Assembly: GCF_020524885.1 (NCBI RefSeq)
Contig: NZ_JAIVKJ010000003.1
Location: 38,501 to 102,500, forward strand
Length of the DNA stretch: 64,000 nucleotides
Source of the DNA: Microbulbifer elongatus
GTDB taxonomy: Bacteria > Pseudomonadota > Gammaproteobacteria > Pseudomonadales > Cellvibrionaceae
Reading direction: 5' to 3'
The position numbers were made by a program, and so were the translations under genes. Below the pieces are notes generated by a model. That model made no database searches and had not been told where the DNA came from. It was given only the letters and a program-made list of their open reading frames with translations. Positions 57,939 to 64,000 of this stretch are shown piece after piece. Numbering within the stretch: the first letter of the stretch is position 1; the number at the start of each line of letters is the position of its first letter.

Positions 57939-60578
57939 ATGAAAAACGCTAAGCCAAGCACGATTTACCTCAAGGACTATCAGGCGCCAGATTACCTGAT
58001 TGACCGTACCGAGCTGACGTTCGACCTGGACCCGCATTCCACACTGGTGAAATCGCGCCTCATAGTGCGGCGCAACCCGGATGCCCAGAGTGGTGGTGCT
58101 ACTTTGCCCCCGCTATGGCTGGACGGTATCGATCTCGAATTGCTGTCGATCGAGGAAGATGGTGAGCTGCTACCCGCGCAGCGCTATCAGGAAATGCCTG
58201 GCGGTCTGTCATTGTCCGTCGATAAATCGGAGTTCGAGCTGGAAATCCAGACCCGCATTGCGCCGGAGGCCAACACGTCCCTCGAGGGCCTGTATCTGTC
58301 CAATGGCATGTACTGCACACAGTGTGAGGCAGAGGGTTTCCGTAAAATCACCTTTTACCCGGACCGCCCGGATGTTATGTCGGTGTTCACGACCACCATC
58401 GTCGCACCCGCCCAGTATCCGGTGTTGCTTTCCAATGGTAACAAGGTCGACAGCGGCACCACCGACGACGGTCGCTTGCGGGTAACCTGGGAAGACCCTT
58501 TTGCCAAGCCTTCGTACCTGTTCGCGCTGGTGGCGGGCGATCTTCAGTATGTCGAGGATACCTATACCACTGGCAGCGGCCGTGAGGTCAAACTGCTGTT
58601 ATTTACAGAAGCGCGCAATATTGGCAAGTGCGAACATGCCATGGTCTCGCTGAAGCATTCCATGCGTTGGGATGAAGATGTTTACGGCCGCGAGTACGAC
58701 CTGGATATCTTTATGATCGTGGCGGTGGATCATTTCAATATGGGGGCGATGGAAAACAAGGGATTGAATATTTTCAATTCCGCCTGTGTACTCGCCAGCC
58801 CGGAAACCGCCACCGACGCGGCTTTCCAGCGTATTGAATCCATTGTGGCCCACGAGTATTTCCACAATTGGTCCGGCAACCGGGTCACCTGTCGGGACTG
58901 GTTTCAGTTGAGCCTGAAAGAAGGGTTTACCGTATTCCGCGACGCCGAGTTTTCTGCGGATATGAACTCCCGTGCGGTCAAGCGAATTGAAGATGTAACC
59001 CTGCTGCGCACCGCTCAGTTTGCCGAAGATGCCGGCCCCATGTCCCACCCGGTACGGCCGGACTCTTATATGGAGATCTCCAACTTCTATACACTCACCG
59101 TGTATGAGAAGGGCGCCGAAGTGGTGCGGATGATTCACACCATACTCGGGCCCGACGCCTTCCGTCGCGGTAGTGATCTGTATTTCGAACGCCACGATGG
59201 TCAGGCCGTCACCTGTGAAGATTTTGTCGCGGCAATGGAAGATGCCAACGGTGCGGACCTAAAGCAATTCCGGCGCTGGTATAGTCAGGGCGGCACGCCG
59301 GTCGTGGAGGTAGAAGACGAGTACGATGCTGAGAATGCGCGCTATTCGCTTACCCTGCGTCAGCACACTCCCCCGACACCGGGCCAGCAGGACAAGTTGC
59401 CTCTGCATATTCCAGTGGCAGTCGGCCTGTTGGGCACAACTGGCAAGGCGCTGCCGCTCGATGAAGTTGGCAGCATGGAGACCGTGCTCCATCTCACCGA
59501 AGAAACTCAGTCATTTGTTTTTGACAATATCTATGAGCGCCCATTGCCATCACTGCTGCGCGGGTTTTCTGCGCCGGTAAAGCTGCGCTATAGCTACAGC
59601 GGTTCACAGCTGCAGTTTCTGATGCAGCACGATACCGATGAATTCAACCGATGGGATGCCTGCCAGCGCTTGGCACTGAGCACCCTGGCAACCCTGCAAC
59701 GCCAGTACAGGGCGGGGCAACCACTGGAACAGCCAGCCGAGCTGATCGAAGGATTCGCGGTACTGCTCGACAACCCCGAACTGGATCCGGCACTGGTTGC
59801 CAAAATGCTCGCGTTACCCAGCGCACAGGAGCTGGCGGAACATGGTGGGGAAATCGATGCGACCGCGATTATCGCCGCGCGAAAATTTGCGCGGGAGTCC
59901 ATTGCACAGTCACTGAAACCAAAGTTCTTGTCTCGGTATAAGGATCTGGATCAGCGCAAACCCTACCGGCCAACCGCCGATGATATTGCCGAGCGTAGCC
60001 TCAAAAACACCTGCCTCGCTTACCTGTGTATTACTGCGGATGAAGACGCGTTGGCAGTAGCTCAGGTTCAGTTTGAGCGTGACGAAAACATGACCGATGT
60101 TTCTGCGGCTCTCGCGGCGCTAGTGGAGTACGGGCCGGTGGAAACTGCAGAGGGGTTACTCGAATCTTTCTATCAGCGTTGGCAGCAGGACACTCAGGTG
60201 GTGGAAACCTGGTTTGGCCTGCAGAGCGGCAGTGCCAGTTTTGGCACCCTGGAGCGAGTAAAACAGTTGATGGATCACCCGGCCTTCGAGTTAAAGAATC
60301 CGAACAAGGTACGGGCGGTGATTGGCGGGTTTGCCATGCGTAACTTTAACCAGTTCCACAAGGAAGATGGCACTGGATTTGAATTTCTTGCGGAGCAGGT
60401 GATTGCGCTGGATAAACTGAACCCGCAGATTGCCTCGCGACTGGTCACACCATTGACGCGTTGGAAGAAGTATCGATCCCATGAATCAGTTCAGATTCAC
60501 GGCGCATTGAAACGAATAGCAGACAGCGGGGACCTGTCGGCGGATCTGTATGAAGTGGTCAGCAAAAGCCTGGCATAG
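57939..60578 (+). CDS. pepN: Aminopeptidase N
   Basis: 879 residues, M1 metallopeptidase of the long gammaproteobacterial type. 'GAMENKGLNIFN' (269-280), zinc site HEYFHNWSGNR (His305, Glu306, His309) and Glu328 in 'LKEGF' are all present, followed by the C-terminal helical repeats. Cytoplasmic removal of N-terminal amino acids. A terminator lies just after the stop. Confidence 0.97.
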   Translation: MKNAKPSTIYLKDYQAPDYLIDRTELTFDLDPHSTLVKSRLIVRRNPDAQSGGATLPPLWLDGIDLELLSIEEDGELLPAQRYQEMPGGLSLSVDKSEFELEIQTRIAPEANTSLEGLYLSNGMYCTQCEAEGFRKITFYPDRPDVMSVFTTTIVAPAQYPVLLSNGNKVDSGTTDDGRLRVTWEDPFAKPSYLFALVAGDLQYVEDTYTTGSGREVKLLLFTEARNIGKCEHAMVSLKHSMRWDEDVYGREYDLDIFMIVAVDHFNMGAMENKGLNIFNSACVLASPETATDAAFQRIESIVAHEYFHNWSGNRVTCRDWFQLSLKEGFTVFRDAEFSADMNSRAVKRIEDVTLLRTAQFAEDAGPMSHPVRPDSYMEISNFYTLTVYEKGAEVVRMIHTILGPDAFRRGSDLYFERHDGQAVTCEDFVAAMEDANGADLKQFRRWYSQGGTPVVEVEDEYDAENARYSLTLRQHTPPTPGQQDKLPLHIPVAVGLLGTTGKALPLDEVGSMETVLHLTEETQSFVFDNIYERPLPSLLRGFSAPVKLRYSYSGSQLQFLMQHDTDEFNRWDACQRLALSTLATLQRQYRAGQPLEQPAELIEGFAVLLDNPELDPALVAKMLALPSAQELAEHGGEIDATAIIAARKFARESIAQSLKPKFLSRYKDLDQRKPYRPTADDIAERSLKNTCLAYLCITADEDALAVAQVQFERDENMTDVSAALAALVEYGPVETAEGLLESFYQRWQQDTQVVETWFGLQSGSASFGTLERVKQLMDHPAFELKNPNKVRAVIGGFAMRNFNQFHKEDGTGFEFLAEQVIALDKLNPQIASRLVTPLTRWKKYRSHESVQIHGALKRIADSGDLSADLYEVVSKSLA

Positions 60579-60598
60579 CTTTATTTCTGCCTACGAGT

Positions 60599-60624
60599 AA
60601 AAGGGGCCTTCGGCCCCTTTTTTT
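60599..60624. terminator. Bidirectional intrinsic terminator
   Basis: GGGGCC/GGCCCC stem with TTC loop, flanked by an A-run and a T7-run, between pepN (+) and the convergent phosphatase gene ending at 60634 (-). Confidence 0.92.
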
Positions 60625-60633
60625 CAATAGCTG

Positions 60634-61248
60634 CTACTGAATACGGTGGCTGGGGCTTGCGTCGCGCTCTTTACCAAGCTCAATGATTTTCAACGTATCT
60701 TTATTGAGCCCGAATCGGGTCTGGGAAGTGTAATCCGGAAAGAACTGTGCCACCTTCGAATCGTTGCGCAGCGCGGCAACGACCGAATTAATCACCATAA
60801 AATGGCAGAAGACCAGTGTCGTGTGGGGCTGTATCTGCTGAGCATTTTCCGGGGATTGTGGGTGTGAATCCAGTGACATGAGGTAGCGTATCACGCCCTT
60901 CCGCCATTGGTCCTGTGCGGCGTCTAGGCTCTCCCAGTTGCTGTGGAGCAGCTGTCGGATCCACGCACCGCGTCCAGCGAGCGACATCCCCATGGGTGAG
61001 GGGATTTCAATCACATCCTCTGCTTGCTGTACTTCCTTGTTCCAGTGCGTTGCTACCGGAATCGCGGTTTGTAACGCGCGGGATTTCGGGCTGCTGATGA
61101 GCTGCACACCTTCGCCACCGGGAAAACTTGCATCGAGGCTGGCAATCAGTGCCTCGGCCTGTTGTTGTCCCTGTGGGGTCAAACCCGGGTCGGCATCCAC
61201 GGCGGATTTTGCGGCTTCTCCGTGGCGAATAAGAATAATCTGGTGCAA
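60634..61248 (-). CDS. Histidine phosphatase family protein (SixA/PGAM-like)
   Basis: About 204 residues from TTG 61248, which follows GGGGAG by 10 bases and gives the usual beginning (M)HQIILIRHGEAA; the frame is open to a TTG at 61302 without a ribosome site. The catalytic RHG motif, 'SSPKSRALQTA' and a second His in 'VFCHFMVIN' identify the phosphoglycerate mutase/SixA superfamily. Substrate unknown; the 'TTLVFCHFMVINSVVAAL' form is like broad phosphatases. Gene is alone on this strand before the esterase. Confidence 0.85.
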   Translation of the reverse strand: MHQIILIRHGEAAKSAVDADPGLTPQGQQQAEALIASLDASFPGGEGVQLISSPKSRALQTAIPVATHWNKEVQQAEDVIEIPSPMGMSLAGRGAWIRQLLHSNWESLDAAQDQWRKGVIRYLMSLDSHPQSPENAQQIQPHTTLVFCHFMVINSVVAALRNDSKVAQFFPDYTSQTRFGLNKDTLKIIELGKERDASPSHRIQ

Positions 61249-61371
61249 TTCGCTATGTCTCCCCGAGCTTTTCCGGTCTATGGCTAGTGCTGGTTGGAGC
61301 AATGATAACCGAGATGAACTACTTAAGCCGAACGGGCAGGGGGCCTCTGGGTGAGAGATCTCATGGGAAAA

Positions 61372-62943
61372 TTACAGAAAGCCGTGCATCCGGGTGTCTT
61401 CCATTGCGTTCCAAAGTTGATACAGTGCATCCAGGTCCAGGGTGTGGTTCTTTGTATCTCCAAAACTCCGGCTGTGACCCAGCTCAAAGCCGGGCCAGTC
61501 CTCCCCTGGGTTTCCGGATTCGGCAAAATTGAGCCAGGCGTTACGCATGGCCTCGCTCAGCAGGTGTGGCGCCGACTCCGCGCCGTAAAAGTGCTGTAGT
61601 GAACTGTCTCCATGGGTACCGAATACATATCCTAGTTCCGCAGCGTGACAGGCGCCCAATAGTGGTTGGGCGCTCAGGGGTTGTGAAAAATGATAGTGGA
61701 AGCGCTGGCCCTGGTGTGCCTGTAGCAGGCGCAAGCCCGGCACGGTAAATACCATATCCGTCAACATCAGGTTCCAGGTGCGGCTCCACAGGGGCCAGGG
61801 GTTTTCCGGTTGCGCCTCCGCCCGCTGTCGATAGTGTTCCAGTAAGGTGCCGATCAGGGACTCTGGTAGCACGTGTTTCAGGTGGCCACGAATCTGTTGG
61901 TCGTCCAGAGTGAGCGTTTCCGGACGTGCGGCGCTGAACAGGTTCCACTCGTCGCGATTGCTGCCGACCATCATGGCCACATTCGCCCCCGCTCCATTGC
62001 GCAGGGCTTCCACTGGTGTTTGTTGCAGTAGCCTGCCATCCAGTACGGGTTTGAAGGGAAGGTGCCCCCAGTGAATATCGGAACCGGGTTCGTTCAGCAG
62101 GGCTTCCTGGGCCCGTAGTAGCTCACGGGTGGATGGACCCTGCTGCAATGACTTTCCGCCTCGCAACTGTTCAAGTAGTTGGCAAAACTTATCCGCCAGC
62201 TGTGTGGCTTTTGCTCTGTTATGAAAGACGCCCGGGTTGCCACTCTGCACAATGACCTTGTGGAATTGATGCCCACACAACGGCGTCTTGTTTTCTGTAC
62301 GTGCGGAAAACAGTGATGCTATGGACATGGCGCCGGCGGACTCACCGAACAGAGTGATGTTATCCGGGTTGCCGCCAAACGCCTCGATATTCTTTCGCAC
62401 CCACTTTAGTGCCGCAATCTGATCTTCCAGTCCTTCATTACCCGAGGCGGGCACATCAAGGTAGTCACACAAGCGCAAAAATCCAAATACACCCAGGCGG
62501 TAGTTCAGGGTGACCACAATGGCGCGGCCTGTCTCCGCAAGAAAACGACCGTTATATAACGCCTGGCAACCGGAGCCCAGATAAAAGGAGCCTCCATGTA
62601 TCCACACCATCACCGGCAACTTTTCGCCGATTGGATTTGCCGGAGCGTAGATGTTCAGGTACAGACAGTCTTCGCTATCTGGTGACTCGCCATTGGGGCC
62701 CTTGATCTCAAACAGCGGAGAGGGATTCTGCGGTGCCGGCATACCGTAACAGGTTGCCTTTCGCACGCCTTTCCAGGGGGCCAGAGGTTGGGGCGGGTGC
62801 CAGCGGAGTTCGCCCACCGGTGGCTGTGCATAAGGGACACCGAGAAATTGGCAAACTGACCCCGTCTCATCGAGCCTTCCTTCCAAGGTGCCGCAAGGGG
62901 CATTCACCATGGGGGATGTCTTGGGTAAATCAGAAGTCCGCAT
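61372..62943 (-). CDS. Type-B carboxylesterase
   Basis: 523 residues from ATG 62943, with AGAGGG upstream. Carboxylesterase-lipase features: 'EDCLYLNIY' (91-99), oxyanion loop 'HGGSF' (116-120) and nucleophile Ser202 in 'FGESAGAMS'; 'SNRDEWNLF' and 'CHAAELGYVFGTHG' supply the acid and His. No signal peptide, so probably cytoplasmic. Hydrolyses carboxylic esters; a promiscuous detoxifying or catabolic role is likely. The phosphatase gene lies 120 bp downstream on the same strand. Confidence 0.93.
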   Translation of the reverse strand: MRTSDLPKTSPMVNAPCGTLEGRLDETGSVCQFLGVPYAQPPVGELRWHPPQPLAPWKGVRKATCYGMPAPQNPSPLFEIKGPNGESPDSEDCLYLNIYAPANPIGEKLPVMVWIHGGSFYLGSGCQALYNGRFLAETGRAIVVTLNYRLGVFGFLRLCDYLDVPASGNEGLEDQIAALKWVRKNIEAFGGNPDNITLFGESAGAMSIASLFSARTENKTPLCGHQFHKVIVQSGNPGVFHNRAKATQLADKFCQLLEQLRGGKSLQQGPSTRELLRAQEALLNEPGSDIHWGHLPFKPVLDGRLLQQTPVEALRNGAGANVAMMVGSNRDEWNLFSAARPETLTLDDQQIRGHLKHVLPESLIGTLLEHYRQRAEAQPENPWPLWSRTWNLMLTDMVFTVPGLRLLQAHQGQRFHYHFSQPLSAQPLLGACHAAELGYVFGTHGDSSLQHFYGAESAPHLLSEAMRNAWLNFAESGNPGEDWPGFELGHSRSFGDTKNHTLDLDALYQLWNAMEDTRMHGFL

Positions 62944-63118
62944 TATTGGTTGTATCCCTCTTATGCGCATTTTGCGATCTGTAAGTCCGAACGACGATGC
63001 GCCGCGCACAGACTTTTTGACCCAGTGAGTATAGAAGCTGTCATATTCTGGCAGTTGCAGTGGGACATGACCAAAATATTGCCGGAAAGAAAAATACGAA
63101 AATCACTACGGAATACGG

Positions 63119-63146
63119 TTGCAATGAACAATAAGTCAGATATGAT
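63119..63146 (+). promoter_or_regulatory. Sigma-70-type promoter candidate
   Basis: -35 TTGCAA (63119-63124), 16-base spacer, -10 TATGAT (63141-63146). The transcript would start near 63153 and run to the terminator at 63441-63472. Confidence 0.45.
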
Positions 63147-63409
63147 TAAAAAATTCCTGTCATTATTTAGTACACCACTTTTTGCTTAGAGACGCCTCGT
63201 GAACCTGATTGCCGGCCCCATGACATCACCGCACCGCGACGGATTCAAATTCGTGGCCGCTGCTGTGTACTTATTGGTGCCTGCGTTCAAGCCCATGTCT
63301 GCGTGGCTATCCAGTTCCCTGTGTAAACACCTGTCCACTTCTGCGGTCTGCGCTGCTGTGGGCACCCGAGTGCGTAGAATGATTACCTGACAGTTAACAG
63401 TTTTTTGTG

Positions 63410-63472
63410 CTGGAGGGTTAATTCAAATCCTCCAGGAAAAAACCCGGAGGGTTCTGCCCTCCGGGTTTTTTT
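63410..63472 (+). terminator. Hairpin and intrinsic terminator before the MFS gene
   Basis: First hairpin CTGGAGG/CCTCCAG (63410-63416 and 63429-63435, 12-base loop); then a strong terminator CCCGGAGGG/CCCTCCGGG (63443-63465) with T7. CCTCC of the first could instead pair with GGAGG of the second, so the two may be alternatives, as in attenuators. Confidence 0.8.
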
Positions 63473-63498
63473 ATGCCGAAAATTTGGGAGATACGGCA

Positions 63499-64000
63499 AT
63501 GGACAGGCAATGGTGGCAATCACTGCACGGCTTACCGCCCCTGATATGGATCGTTTTGCTAGGCAGCTTCTTCGGACGTGGCACCTACTTTATGGTGTGG
63601 CCATTTCTGGCGATTCTTTTATATGAAAAATTCGCACTGGGCCCTGGCGCCATCGGCGTGATTCTGAGTGTTTCGGCGATGGCTTCCGCCGTGCTTGGAT
63701 TCTATGTCGGCTCGCTTTCGGATCGCTATGGCCGGCGCAGTATTTTGATTATTGGCACGGCAATTAATGCGCTGGCCTTTCTTATTCTGGCGCTTGCAGA
63801 ATCACTCGCAACCTTTGTGGTATCTATCACCCTGTGCTCAATTGGGCGGGCAATCTGGGAGCCGCCAGCAAGCGCATTGTTCGGTGATCTTATTCGCGAC
63901 GTAAAGTCGCGCGAGCTGGCACTGCAGTTTCGGTACTTCCTGATCAATGTGGGAGCAGCGCTCGGGCCGATTATTGGCGTATGGGCAGGTATCAGTGCGC
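63499..64000 (+). CDS. MFS transporter, N-terminal part (runs off the window)
   Basis: The first 167 codons of an open frame reaching the window edge; ATG at 63499 with GGGAG 8 bases upstream. 'GSFFGRGTYFMVWPFLAILLY' in helix 1, motif A 'GSLSDRYGRRS' and four to five hydrophobic helices identify a major facilitator of the drug-efflux-like (MdtH-like) type. Substrate unknown. It starts 27 bases after a strong terminator, so its expression may depend on readthrough or on a promoter within the gap. Confidence 0.88.
   Translation, partial: MDRQWWQSLHGLPPLIWIVLLGSFFGRGTYFMVWPFLAILLYEKFALGPGAIGVILSVSAMASAVLGFYVGSLSDRYGRRSILIIGTAINALAFLILALAESLATFVVSITLCSIGRAIWEPPASALFGDLIRDVKSRELALQFRYFLINVGAALGPIIGVWAGISA

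Larger units (their letters stand above)
62944..63498 (+). other. 555-bp intergenic region with possible leader or small RNA
   Basis: No confident gene. It holds a sigma-70-like promoter (TTGCAA, 16 bases, TATGAT) at 63119-63146, a small GTG-start frame of 63 codons (63199-63390) without known relatives, and a hairpin plus terminator at 63410-63472. The pattern suggests a transcript of about 320 bases that ends just before the MFS gene: a regulatory leader, a small RNA or a tiny protein gene. Confidence 0.4.

Noticed and set aside
63199..63390. 63-codon small protein gene
   Set aside because: GTG start with a weak ribosome site and no recognisable features; kept only as part of the leader/small RNA candidate.
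63405..63440. Partial tRNA, because of a TTCAAAT loop-like sequence
   Set aside because: Only one stem-loop is present; no acceptor, D or anticodon arms surround it.

Overview
The window looks like chromosomal DNA of a marine, polymer- or organosulfate-degrading gammaproteobacterium. A Cellvibrionales member close to Microbulbifer is my best guess, judged from protein style and from the tilS-pyrG-kdsA-eno-ftsB-ispD-ispF-truD-pcm-nlpD-rpoS order; no rRNA is present to confirm it. I see no tRNA, rRNA, transposase, integrase, CRISPR array or phage gene.

Left half (1-32.5 kb), an accessory catabolic region. It carries a truncated DUF3604 gene followed by a lipoprotein arylsulfatase, a second arylsulfatase with a periplasmic HAD phosphatase, and a six-gene MoxR/DUF58/DUF4381/BatA/BatB-TPR/BatD operon. 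Divergent from that operon is an octaheme cytochrome-TPR lipoprotein, followed by a third sulfatase and an AraC regulator. Divergent from this AraC gene runs a TonB receptor - zinc alcohol dehydrogenase - epimerase - cupin operon closed by a terminator. Next come a DUF3604 lipoprotein - parvulin - HupE operon, a second AraC gene, and a divergent cupin - SDR - acyl-CoA ligase group. Two AraC paralogues, two cupin paralogues and two DUF3604 paralogues suggest internal duplication of a regulon. The likely theme is uptake and trimming of sulfated (perhaps phosphorylated) organic compounds at the cell surface, then oxidation and CoA activation inside; the substrate cannot be read from sequence.

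Middle (32.5-39.4 kb), assorted single genes: a Baeyer-Villiger-type flavin monooxygenase, a phospholipase D-like lipoprotein, an outer-membrane barrel protein, a DegV protein and a sugar-porter MFS transporter.

Right half (39.5-64 kb), mostly core genes. The tilS to rpoS run covers tRNA modification, CTP, Kdo and isoprenoid synthesis, enolase, division (ftsB, nlpD), undecaprenyl-phosphate recycling (DUF368) and the stationary-phase sigma factor; surE, usually between truD and pcm, is absent. Then come the ydbH-ynbE-ydbL envelope-lipid operon, a gamma-glutamyltransferase, an aminopeptidase N, a SixA-like phosphatase, a type-B carboxylesterase and the start of an MFS transporter behind a possible attenuated leader or small RNA.

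The most interesting non-coding features are 21-bp-spaced direct repeats beside the second AraC gene, a decamer repeat between the alcohol dehydrogenase and epimerase genes, a long structured palindrome between eno and ftsB, a perfect 13-bp inverted repeat between the sugar transporter and tilS, and the promoter/terminator-bounded leader before the last gene.
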